A DNA stretch of 64,000 nt from Acheta domesticus. Its lineage: Eukaryota > Arthropoda > Insecta > Orthoptera > Gryllidae. Made by a program: the position numbers and the translations under genes. The stretch is taken from the NCBI GenBank assembly GCA_031308135.1, contig JAHLJT010008756.1, positions 108,032,453 through 108,096,452 on the forward strand. Reading direction: 5' to 3'. Shown here in pieces: positions 23,331 to 34,400 of the stretch; the stretch's first letter is position 1, and every line of letters starts with the position of its first letter. The notes under the pieces are model-generated. The model searched no databases, had not been told where the DNA came from, and saw only the letters and a list, made by a program, of their open reading frames with translations.

Positions 23331-24358
23331 ATCTAATACTGAAAAGTAGAACGGGAAAGGCAACAAGAATGGAAGTACGTCACAAGAGTAAAGGAAAGAG
23401 TTTTAGAACAGCCATGCAAAGTCATACGTCCATGTTGTCTGCCCGCTGTCCCTTCCTCTCTACCTCTCTCTTTCCCTCGAAGCCTTTGGCCGAGGGACAC
23501 CAAAGGGCTTGTCCTTTCATCTTCTTCTTCCGACCATCCTCTCCCTCCCTCCTCTCCTCTCCCCATCCCACCTACCCTTTTTTCGGCCTTCGCGCGTGCG
23601 TGCGCTCGGCCGATCCCTCCGAAGGGATGGGAAGGGCGGGGGGAGGCGGTTTCATTGCTTTGCTCTGTGAGAATTCGGAGATCCAGTGCCTCACGGAGAC
23701 CGGGCTCTCATTTCACTTTACACGTCGCACACAGAGAAATTAGAGCAAGGGGCTGGGCCGGCTCCAAACTCGACGGCGAGAGAACAACCGGAAATTTTGT
23801 GAAACGCACGGAGGCGGAGAAAACAAGAGTAATTTCAACGTTAGTTCCGTTCCTCGCCGTTCACAATTACGAGTAAATAAGAATTACACACAAGGCAGCG
23901 CACAAGACGTCACCCATAATTTCTATACAAAGAAGAAAATAGTTACAGTTTCTCTATTGTCTTTTAAGAATTAGGCAAATTTTCATATTTAACAATCTAC
24001 TCTCTATCTTCACTTGAAATTTAATTATGGCTAAAGAAATGAAAGATGACTCATGCAAAAGAGATATAACTCTCAGAATAAATGTTTGAAAATTAATCTC
24101 TCAGCCGTAAATTTTAAGTTCTGAAAATCAAAACAGAATGATGGGGTTGATAATACAAATTCGATTTTATCACCTCCTTTACGTTTTATTTTTCAATGTA
24201 AATGTTTTAAAAATATTTTTGATCAAGATTAATCAGTGATTGAGCTTTACTGGTGCCACCATTTATCTTTCTCAGTTACTTTTTCATGTTTAGTCGGCTT
24301 TCGTGCACTATCTCAGTGGAATCATAAGCACTTTTATTGATTACGTACTAGTTGTGTG
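23331..24358. other. Pyrimidine-rich tract (23440-23585), GC patch, AT-rich intergenic
   Basis: Purine/pyrimidine asymmetry flips here: bases 23440-23585 are C/T-rich. A small GC patch (23585-23660) follows, then AT-rich DNA. No gene recognised. Confidence 0.5.

Positions 24359-24393
<35 letters not shown>
24359..24393. repeat. Compound TA/CA microsatellite
   Basis: About six TA units followed by about eleven CA units. Confidence 0.95.
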
Positions 24394-25319
24394 TAGCATA
24401 CCCGTGCGAGAACTCTCGCATGTTAAACCCCATCCTTTCTCTATCCCTTTGTCTATCCTTTCTATTAAGGATCGTTGTTAATGAAATATGTTTGTTCGTT
24501 TGAAAATGTATAAATGCAACTTCTAATGAACTTACAGAATATCAAACAAAAATAATAATACAATTTATTTTGGAAACAAATTTTCAATAAAGATTTATTC
24601 AGCATTAAAGAGAGATGTTCTTCGAAAAATGCATACTACTTTATAAACAACATTTGAAGAAATGATTTAATCTTTCTCGAGAGTTTCTGTTCGCTTTCTT
24701 TGATTGTCACAAAAATATTAGAAAAGGTTTTTACTCTTGAGAAAGCCAAGAAAAGTAGTGTGAAAATACCGGATCGGGCAAGTACAACCCTACTCTTTGC
24801 AATATTATTTAACTTTCTTTGATTTGTTTTGTAGAACAGAGGTGGTTTTGGAGAGGCAGGGTGCCAGCTTGCTTTGGTGGGAAAATTGGAAAATTATTTC
24901 CATACTAAAAAGTATTGGATTATTTTCTGCGTTCTAATGTACCTCAACGAAATCAATTCCGAGCCAAAAAATAATCAGAGTAATATTTTCACCATTGAGT
25001 ACTAAATATCATTAGAAACAATTTAGTTGGCTGAGAATTCACTGCGGTACATGGAAATATTGCTAAACGATGTTTGCGTATTGAATATCTTAAAACCAAC
25101 ACCTTGAATTTAATATCAAACGGTGTATTATTTACAATATTAGTTTGCAGCTGGGCGATGATGTACATGCTTGCAGATACCAACATTTAAATCGTGCGTT
25201 TGGACTGCGATCGTCAGCAGTGTCGAGTTACTTACACTTGTGTTTTTATTTCTTAGCCTGTGGGGGCTTGTCTTCACTATGGAATATCACACGGAATTTC
25301 GTATCTTTCTCCGTCGTTG

Positions 25320-25321
<2 letters not shown>
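24394..25321. other. AT-rich intergenic, nothing recognised
   Basis: AT-rich with no coding or repeat signal. Confidence 0.55.

Positions 25322-25382
<61 letters not shown>
25322..25382. repeat. TA microsatellite, about 30 units
   Basis: Uninterrupted TA run followed by a short CACACATACA stretch. The longest simple dinucleotide run in the window. Confidence 0.97.
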
Positions 25383-25391
<9 letters not shown>

Positions 25392-27849
25392 ATTTTCGTC
25401 TGTCAAATTTCTTGTCAGTATTCTTTGTTTCCATAGGATTGATGGTCTGCCCCTCCGTCTTCTATATGGTGGTATCTAATTATATACTTGTTTGGGCCAC
25501 CTCTCCCCCAGGCATTCTCAGCAGCAATTCATTTTAGTTAAAAACGGAAAAATCCAAAACTCATTTTCAAAAAAATATGCGTAAGTTTGAAACTCTAAGA
25601 GGAAGTAATAACAAGAGAAACTGATGAAGTTAAAAAAATCCGATTGTTTCTGACATTCTATGTAAATAATAGTACCTGAATCTAAAATGTAAGGATGCAT
25701 TGAATGTGATTCCAACAGCGCAATATCAAGCTGATGAAATCGTTGCAATTGCAGAACCCCTAAAATAATGATGTGGAGTGAAAACTCCTCGACAACAAAT
25801 CTGATGCAGTTTAATTCAATTTCTAAAAACCAGTGATATCAATTATTGTTACAGAAAAATCATTTAACTCTAAGTATATACATTTACATTTCGCCCAAAA
25901 AGGAATTGTTAAAATATTTTCATATTTGCAAACGAGACTTCTCCTGAATAAAATGCACATCTAAGTTATTTTCAAACCAGTTGTGCTACATAAGTACGTA
26001 CTTTCTCACGTTATTTGTAACAGCTACACAATATTATAATACTATACGAACCTCGAAAAGAGTTTCCAACCAGCAATTATTTTTCTCCGCGCCTTGATTG
26101 GTTCTCAGGCCCTTAACGTTAACATGACAAACACCTTATCACTTAGACCACCAGCCGCATGGACGAACTCAACCTTCTCGACGCTTCAAAAACGTTGATT
26201 TTTTGCTTTAGCAATTTTTCGAGAATTCAGTAATTTTCATTTATACCTAGTACTAAAGAAGAGATTTCATTAAGGAAAAAGCCTCTATTATCCATATTAT
26301 GGTTTTGCCATGTTAATGTTTTGTTTGCAATTTTCAAAAATACAGAGTTCGCCGAAAGGGGAAAGGGGGCTCGGGTTTAAGCGTCATTTGTTCTGTCCAA
26401 GGGAAAAGAACTAAGAAGGCTGTACAAAACAGGGCTATACAAAACGAAACAATCTGCTATATTTTGCACAAAATTTCACGAAAAACACTAAAATTTAAAA
26501 AAATTAAACACATCTATCAAAAATTTTTTTAAAAATCGATTTCATTGACGGAAAAAATCTTCAATTGTGTAATTGTAGCTATTGATGTAACATCGACAAC
26601 AAAATATCGATGTTCCAAGGTAAAACATTGAACTTAAAAATAGATAGGAGCCTTAAATTCGGGGATAGAGCATTTAATTAGCCTAAAATTAGCCAAAAAA
26701 TTTTGGATATGGTTTGGTTGAGATTGGTTTCTAGCTTTAGATGGCTGTGTTGATGAGGGGTGGAGGTGGTAGGACACAAGGTAAACAAGGAATCCTTATC
26801 TGCAGATCTGAATATCACAGTCATGAACTCAGAAAGTGGAATCAGCAAGTTCTCAAGAACTTTCAAGTTTTCCTGCTGATTTATAAGTTCCAGAAGCACT
26901 ATAATAGAATAACAACGTTGTATGTGTTCTGGATATGTAACCTTGTTCCATGTAATGAAATTGCTTTCGTTTGTAAGTCGTAGAACATTCTTTGTAGAGC
27001 ATTTTACTTTCTACAACACATTTTTTTTAAATACCCCCAAGTGTCAGAAGAGTATGTGGCACCAATAGCAGTAAAGTTTATGAGATAATCGATTTTGTCC
27101 TCTCCTGTAAAATTAAGAATATGTTGCTTACAACATTGTTCCAGCCGATGATCCAATTATTGATTTTATTAATTAACAGCATGAACAGGAATTTTCAATA
27201 CCTTTACTGGAGCTTAAAACATCAATTATTTTGGATAGTTTGCTTCGAATGTTTTTCATTTGTAATTTCTTTAGAACCTTCTCCTAAGTTCGTGCTCACT
27301 CCATTATCCTGCATTTTTCACTGTCTCTAAGTATCTTCTTGACACACATCAATGCCTCTTGCAATGATGGAACACCGTTCCACTCTCCATTGAAGGCCAT
27401 TTTACTCGCCTAATAACATCGAGATCTTTTCGGTAGCGGCATAGCGCAAGCGTCTGATGTCACTGATGGCGCGGAGGCTGTCATTAGGCTGTGGGACTGT
27501 GGGAGTCGCGCGCTTCCTGTCGTCTACGCAGAATGCCAAGCGCTTTGCCCCGCGGAATCACAAGTAACATCAAACTTGAAAATGAAGCAAGCAGTCGCGC
27601 GTCGCCACCGCCAGTTGTAGCACGCGCAGGACATCGTTCCGTGCTCCCCTGGTCCAGTAAGGTCCCCATGCCGGACCCGCAATCTGTACTTCAGCGGGGA
27701 TTACTTCAATTATGACCTTTGCTGTCGATATTTTTCTCAAGCAGTTTAGTGTTGGAATTTGTGTTCATTATATCCAAGGATCAAAGTTCAGTACTACCTA
27801 TTTTTTGGTGTGCTTATTTGTAATGTAAGTGAAACTGAACAGCGACTCA
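25383..27849. other. AT-rich intergenic with a GC patch at 27430-27700
   Basis: Mostly AT-rich. Bases 26180-26620 contain A-rich lines faintly like the modular repeat, but not enough to assign. The 27430-27700 patch is CpG-rich and may belong to the element whose end lies at 27850-27922. No gene recognised. Confidence 0.45.
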
Positions 27850-27922
27850 AATGCACTATAACCGAGAGTTCACAATAACCGAGAGTTCACTATATCCGAG
27901 TACACTATAACTGTCGACTGTA
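27850..27922 (-). mobile_element. Pogo/Tigger-like terminal repeat, solo end
   Basis: Read on the minus strand, it starts TACAGTCGACAGTTATAGTG and continues with two near-identical GAACTCTCGGTTAT lines. Ends starting CAGTCGAC with repeated ATAACGAACT-type lines are typical of pogo/Tigger elements with TA target sites. I found no matching opposite end or transposase nearby. Confidence 0.4.
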
Positions 27923-30544
27923 CCTTTGCAGTGTTAATTTTTCTCAATTTTTTCAAATGCAGAAACAATACTTTCTCTTTATTACTTAGTTCGTAGTAAA
28001 GCAATAAATTAATTAGGTTATATTTATTTTCACGAATTATTTTGTTGTATGGATTCTTTTAGTGTTAGATTGATTCAGAATTTCGATATAGAACTTAACC
28101 CAATAAACTTATTTCTCGGGATAATGATAATTACTGTGACTACTCAACTTCGAATTGATAACTATGTCCTACTCTATGTTCTGATTTCGAATGTACCCGA
28201 CCTTCTGTGTGTATACTGTGGCGAAATAGCGCGCATTGCCGGCAGATGGAATTTATTGATCTTTGTTAATTATTCCCGGAACTGGCCGCCAATACGGCGC
28301 CGCGTCAGCTCCTACGTGCGGGCTATTCTCTTTGCCACGGCCAGATGTGCTCGAGGATATGCTTGCCCCCCCCTCCCATCCGGCATCAAGTGAATGATGC
28401 GCTGCCTCACAGCTATGAATCTCATGAGGAGTCGCGGTGGCTAAATCTTGACACAGACACGAGCCCTATATACAATTGGTACATTTACAATATATTACAA
28501 ATAAGTAAAGCTCTGGGGTTATTTTCGTTATTCTACCTAAGTTATGTAGCATGGTAATGTGTAGTATGGTAAGTTATGTACTATTCTACCTAAGTTATGT
28601 AGTATGCAGTTATGTAGGTTTTGCAGGCTAGTGCAGACCCTCCACCCCAACGCTTTACCGCACCGGTACCCGGACACCCAACGCAACGCTGTCGCAGTGT
28701 CTCAAGGAGTGCTCGTCCGCCTCCCAGTTCCCACCACACGCGATGCGACCACAAAGCGAAATGCCCCACCTGGGCATCTGCTGCTTGAATATTTTTAGCG
28801 GGCGCGTGATCGCCCTCTGCCTTCCTGCGAGGGTGGCCGCTGGACCCACACACGCACGCCCTTGCGCCTTGGGGAATCATCTATTACCCCTCAGCTGTCC
28901 TTTTTTGCATTCTCCTGTATGTATACCCTATTATTTACGACCGAAAAGTATCCATTAATTGATGCAAAGATGTGGGTTATGTATTAGTGTGTAAATTTTT
29001 TTTCATATGAAATATTTTTTTCTTATGAAAAGTTCAGTACTTTTGTTCAACATTTCTTGTCTCCCAATTTTTCCGATTTAATTATTTATTGAAATTAACT
29101 TCTCTCTTTTTTGATGATTGAACGAAACCTCTTATGTTTTCCTTCATCCGTTGTTTAAGGTTACGCAGGCAAGTGCTTTGCTTCTGAAGCGCCGCCGCCG
29201 TATCGCTGAGAAGCAGGAAAAGGGTAACAAACGACATCTGGGTCTCCTAGCTGGGGCGGACGCGTTGTAATATCGAAACAAAATAGGGTCACTTCACTTC
29301 CGATTGGCAGTATTGAAAAAAGAGATTTTTTTAAAATGTTTAAACGTAGTGAGGCGAGGGGGAATGTAAATTCGTTTGTAATTTACACTTTTTAATGCTA
29401 CTTTATCAGCGGCCAGAAACTAAACACCTAATAATTTGTGTATTAATTTTAGTAAACAATATTAAATGAATTAAATATCAAAATGGAAAATTATTATTGT
29501 GGGAGGATTTATAAAAGCTATATATACAAAGAGACATATATTACACAAAGTAATTACGAAATCAATTCATTTGCTATTGTACGCCATTCAACTCACCCCC
29601 ACACCTCGACCCATCAATCAGCGTGCACATGTCGTGTGTCGATGTGCTTGTATTCCAAACAGGTTTCGGAGCCACCCGTGGTACCCAGCCATTTGCACAG
29701 CGTCAGCGAGGTTGCTGCCCTCTCGTGGCGAGACGCGTTAAAACGCGCGGTAAACAAATGACTGACGTTCGGACATGTGCCCTGTGACAGCTGACGCCTC
29801 CACGCATAGGCGATTTCACACTAATTAGTTTATTTCATGGAATACCGAACACAACGTGTATTAACGAACGTTGCGCAGAATAAATCGTTCAAGTGCTGCG
29901 CCGCGGCCGCACGTCAATGCAAAACGTTTTCCAAAGTTACGACCGCTGAGTGCGTTGGTAAATGTTGATGTTTTACGTAAACGCGAAGCATGATCAGAGG
30001 TAATAACAAAAACATGTGACGTGCCGCGGCATACTAATATTCTGTTTTGTTTGTTTTGACGGACTCAAGTGTGCTAGAACAAACCGTTAGCAGTTTTTCT
30101 AGAATGTTTACAACTAAAATGGATAAAAAATTTAAAACTACATTATTGGCATAATCACTTACATTGTCTTACAGAATTGCAACATTATGATTAAACTGAA
30201 ATTTCACTTCAAATAATGATAACGTTTTGCAAATCTTCCGTTTTATGGGATATGGATTCATCATTGAGGCTTCACAAATGTTAGAAGACAATAACATGAC
30301 TAAATCAGATGTTTTTGGAGGAACTCCATAGCGAAAGCTTTATGAGAAATTCAGAATCCATGCAGACTATGAGTCTTACGAATAATTTCCAAAATCGCAG
30401 GAGAAAATGTTTTATGTAACAAAATAGAGAAAGAAAATAACAAAATATATTTCTAGTTAACTAGAAACAAAGAAAATGAAAAAAAAAACAAGACGAAATT
30501 TGACGGCAACTGACTGAGAAGAGAACTAGAAGTCACTGTCTTTG
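27923..30544. other. Intergenic with small GC patches
   Basis: AT-rich background. GC-richer patches lie at about 28210-28390, 28640-28870 and 29650-29960. A sequence containing TTCTACCTAAGTTATGTAG is repeated with about 53-bp spacing at 28531 and 28584. No domains recognised. Confidence 0.5.
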
Positions 30545-32450
30545 ACCTTAGCTAGGTAGTCAGAAAACCAAAAAATCAAGGAAAGAGTCTCCGACATTTC
30601 CTTGAGAATATCCTTTACCTAACCCTTGCTCACATATGGAGCTTTCACAAGAGAATGATTTTCGAAATCCATGTTGCCCTTCGTATAACCAACTTTGTCC
30701 CATTCCCGGCACAAGAATTCAGCTACCAGATGTTCCATTTGTTTACAAATCACTGACGTTAGGCTTACTGGCTTGTAATTGGAACACTATGGCGACACTA
30801 TGGAACACTATGACGAACGACTTCCGGTTTTAAATACAGGAACCACTATGGCCCTTTTCCAATCGTGAGGCACGCTACAATTATTTATGCTTATTTCAAA
30901 TAATCGCATCAAGTAGGTAATCATTGGTTCCCCTCCAATTTTTAATAGTTTTCCGGCGATATCATCAAACCCTACGGTTTTATTGCTTCCTATATTACGG
31001 ATTCTTCTTCTAATGAGTCGTGATTGTAGTTGAAATATTTCTCCTTCAGCTGTTCCGAACGTGCTGGGAGTACCCGCTCCTAACCCTAATACCGATTTGA
31101 AATATGCATTAAAATATTCAGCTTCACCCTTACCTGTTAGTACAAATTTTCCGTTTCCGTCTTTAATAGGCGGAATAGATTCTTTGTTTCCTCTTTTTTG
31201 TTTTATGTATCTATAAAAATTTCTCCAGCTTGTTTGCTCGTTGAATAGAATTTTACGGAGAACATTTTCTTGCGCTATACGTTTTTGCTGTATTAGTTTG
31301 TTACGTAGATCTTTAAAGAGAGTCGCACAGAGAAGACCTTTTTGTGATTAGCGTACGCTTTCCTGACCTTCCTTTTTAGTTTCCTAATATTAGCAGTGTA
31401 ATTCGCTGGATCACTATTATCTTAAACTAACTTAGTTGATACAAATAATTCTCTGCCTATAAACATTATTCGTTTAAAAGAGTTCCAGATTTCTTCCACG
31501 TTTCTACCATGCGATTCCCAGACGCCGTAGTTTCCTATTAAGTATTCCTGAAAACCTTTTGTGTCAGCACGACTGTACTGAAATAACAGTTTGCTTGTGT
31601 TTTTCGTGCACCTGCTTTCCTGCCACGTCACCCGCAATAGCACACCCTCGTGGTCACTTATACCTGGTATTGTTTCTTGGGCTATCAAAATCTGTTCAGG
31701 GCGTACTAAAAATACGTCAAGCACTGCGCCAGCCTTTGTGGGAACATCGACTACCTGAGCTAAACCGTTGTCTCAAACAAGTTCGTTAACGAGGGGTTGA
31801 CCACAGCTTCTTGCATCTACGACACCTTGCCACGATATACCTGGTAAATTTAGATCTCCATCAATTATGAGATTTTCTGAAAGTTACCTAGGACTTCTAG
31901 TTATTTCTACTAATTTATGTACTTATGACAAGTTCTCGTTAGGAGCACGATATACCGCAGCTATATTTAAAAAAAAAATTATTGTTCCTCATTCCGCATA
32001 ACTGATCACCTAAAATCTCATATACACCGTCGGATAATATTTCAAAACTGTTTATGTTTTCTCTTACGCAAATGAAAATGCCCTCTCCTATTTTGTAAGA
32101 TCCTTTCTGTACGTAATGAAACTCGGACTAAATATTTCTGCGTTGTTTATTTCCTCCGTGAGCCAAGATTCTGTGCCCATTATTACATCAGACCTATGTG
32201 TGTCAATTAACGTTTCGAATTCAACTATTTTCGAGCGGATAATTCTACAATTCACCTGTAGCAGTCGCAGAATATCCTCACCTGAACCGTCGACGTCCCT
32301 CACCGCCGTCTCGTCTCGCGCCGCGGTCTCGTCCCGCGCCGTCGTCACGTCCCACGCGGCTGCCACGTCCCACGCCGCCGTCTCATCTCGTACCGCAGTC
32401 TCTTCCCACGCCACCGTCTCGTCCCGCGCCGCCATTTTGTTCCATGCCAC
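30545..32450 (-). pseudogene. CR1 ORF2: endonuclease and N-terminal reverse transcriptase
   Basis: ORF2 encodes an APE-type endonuclease followed by reverse transcriptase, the enzymes for target-primed reverse transcription. The N-terminus reads LLQVNCRIIRSKIVEFETLI and GTESWL (catalytic Glu) in 32450-32088. A shifted frame gives GDLNLPGISW (31859 leftward, the catalytic Asp-x-Asn). ISDHEGVLL near 31660-31640 is the catalytic SDH block, so every recognisable endonuclease motif is present. The linker runs through 31430-31000 with several stops. RT begins with AIVVPVFKTGSRS near 30850 and continues with SLTSVICKQMEHLVAEFLCREWD (about 30770-30700). It breaks down near motif A; motifs B to E and YADD are absent. 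Multiple stops and frameshifts make this a pseudogene. Confidence 0.85.
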
Positions 32451-32455
32451 CGAGT
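32285..32455 (-). repeat. 18-bp coding minisatellite at the ORF2 N-terminus
   Basis: About eight degenerate 18-bp units encode six-residue repeats such as RDETAA, RDETAV, WDVAAA and WDVTTA, immediately upstream of the endonuclease. The period is a multiple of three, so it extends the frame. I know of no such repeat in other CR1 ORF2 proteins, but have not searched. Confidence 0.8.
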
Positions 32456-32489
32456 CCTCTCACACCATGTTTCTCACCGCTTTCCTTTC

Positions 32490-33535
32490 TCAAACACTAT
32501 TCGACGTGAAGTTGCAGACACGTGAATACAGCCGTCCTAAACTGTCTGCTCCTCTTCGATTTAAATGAAGCCCGTCGCGACCAAAGTCGGAATCTTGCAT
32601 TCAGCAGTTCGGATCAACGAAATTTGCCTTTTGTGCTACGGCAACCCAGCTCATTAGGTCAATCAGATGACCGAATCGCCGCCAGGACATGCCTTTGCGT
32701 CTTAAAACACCACTTACTAGGATATCAGCGCGTGGAAACTTCTTCTTGGTTGCACTGACGAGATCGTAGATTTTCCCCATAATACACTCATTCGATTTTA
32801 CCTTTAAATTTTATTGGGAGCTCCAAGTTCATGGTTTTCTACAAAACGCTTTAACTGGTCCGTACGGATGCCCGGTAAGCATTCCACGCGAAACTTACTA
32901 TTATGTTTTGCCACGTGGCGCACTATAGAGTCTCCCAATACCAGGCAGGAGCCTCTATCATTATCATTTGCAGGTTCAGCCACTATAGAGTCTCCTAATA
33001 CTAGGCGGGAGCCTCTATCGTTCTCATCTATAGGTTCAGCCACAACTGGAGTCGCAGTTTTGGCTCTCAACTCCGCCAGTTGCTCATTAAGGGCTTTATT
33101 AGCAACATTCAAGTCCGTTCTTGGCAGATCTCAGCTCCATTCTTTGCCTTGCCATCTTTTAAAGTTTCCACAACTTTTGTGGAACCAATCGCCACAGAAT
33201 TCACAGCGTCAGTCCGAAGAGAGATTCTTGCCACACCCACGAAACACGATTTGAATGACCGTATCACACGCACTAACAACAGAGCTATCTACTGGACCGG
33301 GATTTTGTTCAATACCTCCGATCACTAGCAATACAGCTATCACCGTCGCACTCAGGGAGGCCGCGCCCAGCGCTCCGTCACTGCGCCACGTGGCCGGTCC
33401 CCGGGACGCGCGCGCCGCACACGTGGAAAGGCGCCCGGCCCACGCGCCGATCCTGGCCCGGTAGTCTTGCAAGTACGAACCCACCCTAATCCGCAGGAGC
33501 TCCTGAAAGGAACGTCTGCACCCAACAACCGCCAC
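32490..33535 (-). pseudogene. CR1 ORF1: 2A-like peptide, PHD finger, GDSL esterase
   Basis: ORF1 of the CR1 element, with the start chosen at the first Met of the open frame. Residues about 67-81 (33337-33293) read IAVLLVIGGIEQNPGP, matching the 2A ribosome-skipping consensus (D/G)-(V/I)-E-x-N-P-G-P; the usual Asp is Gly here. After an in-frame stop (33211-33209) the same frame gives CEFCGDWFHKSC (33205-33170), a PHD-finger core. A second stop lies at 33133-33131, then a short helical segment and two copies of LVLGDSIV, the SGNH/GDSL nucleophile block, 60 bp apart. A frameshift near 32803 leads to the C-terminal half. There DGLHLNRRGADSLG (from 32576) supplies the catalytic Asp/His block, after one more stop that replaces a likely Trp codon. 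Known CR1 ORF1 proteins carry PHD and esterase domains, and 2A sequences are known at the N-termini of some APE-type LINEs. Whether this 2A was active is inference. Confidence 0.8.
32921..33040 (-). repeat. 60-bp tandem duplication over the esterase nucleophile
   Basis: Two near-identical 60-bp units (about 32921-32980 and 32981-33040) each encode a 20-residue stretch of the form LVLGDSIVAEP..DNDRGS. The period is exactly 20 codons, so the frame is kept. Only the downstream copy continues into the expected RHV sequence. Confidence 0.9.
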
Positions 33536-34079
33536 AGCAAGAGTCGACCAGAACTTGCAACAACTTGCGACCAGAAAAGTCCACTCTCAAGGATTTTTAT
33601 TAATTTTGTTAAAAATTTGAGAGGGACGAAGGATGACATGAAATCCTCATGGACGACTGAGCATCAACCACACACGTGATCAAGAGATTAGAGAAATATG
33701 GTCTCAAGGCCAAAAAGAATTGAATTTGGTTAGGGGATTTTCGGCTTCTCGCCTCCTCCGCATCCTCAAGAAAACATCCACACCCCCTTGGGAAATTTCT
33801 CCACGTTTGGACTGTTTGGTCTAAGTCTCGAAGAAATACCACTCGTGTACGGTTCCCTTTAAAAATCGCTTCCCTAACTTTAACTGCCACTCACTCTCTT
33901 ATTCCTAGTAAATGACAAAACGCCGTTTTGTGTGATTAAATTCAGAGAGACAGCTTTGCAGTGATCGATTGCAACTCACACAACAAAACGAAGAAATGTA
34001 CAAATAACGACAGGATCATTCTTTTAATTTTAAGATATTATTAATACTTGGCATATAGTTGTAGTTAATGCCTCATTTT
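33536..34079. other. Intergenic, possible CR1 5' UTR in part
   Basis: GC-moderate sequence up to about 33650 may belong to the CR1 5' UTR. The rest shows no recognisable domain or repeat. Confidence 0.35.
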
Positions 34080-34400
34080 ACGTGGCGAGACTCGGGCCAT
34101 AAGGCCCGCTCTTCCGTCTGACCACGCAAATTTCGCTACGCTCCTTTCACCAACTAGCGGAGAAAGAAGGTATTATCTCGGGCGACGAAACAGGCGATTT
34201 GAATTTAGCTCAGAGGCGTCATTTAGGCTTGAGGATCTTTTACATGCAAGTAAATCTACTAACATGGGCTAGCCGGCTTTACTTCCCCTCCGCGGAAGGA
34301 TTTTTTCGCCCTTAAAAATACACGGCTTCGATCGGGTTTGACCCCGCGAACTTGGCTATGACAGTCCGGCACGCTAACCGTCACACCATCGAATCCGGCG
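34080..34400 (-). mobile_element. tRNA-derived SINE candidate
   Basis: On the minus strand the head reads GGTGTGACGGTTAGCGTGCC (A-box-like, about 34390-34370). A B-box-like GGGGTCAAACCCG follows at about 34347-34335. Spacing is right for a tRNA-derived Pol III promoter, but the stems are too degraded for a functional tRNA. The body continues to about 34080, where a CGGGCCATAAGGCCCG hairpin lies. Length and structure fit a SINE; the family is not one I can name. Confidence 0.55.

Larger units (their letters stand above)
30545..33535 (-). mobile_element. CR1-clade non-LTR retrotransposon, 3'-truncated and decayed
   Basis: Minus-strand LINE with the two-ORF CR1 layout: an ORF1 with PHD finger and esterase (33535-32490), then an ORF2 with endonuclease and the start of reverse transcriptase (32450 to about 30545). 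The block SLTSVICKQMEHLVAEFL near the RT start is a strong CR1-clade signature. Sequence similarity fades around 30545, near RT motif A, so the catalytic YADD block and 3' UTR are missing. Several stops and frameshifts show that it is dead. The 5' boundary is uncertain and could extend a little beyond 33535. I did not find a target-site duplication. Confidence 0.85.

Noticed and set aside
26180..26620. Fourth copy of the modular repeat
   Set aside because: A few A-rich lines are similar, but neither the conserved end nor the tetranucleotide run is present.
34330..34400. Genuine tRNA gene on the minus strand
   Set aside because: A- and B-box-like segments are present but the cloverleaf stems do not close.
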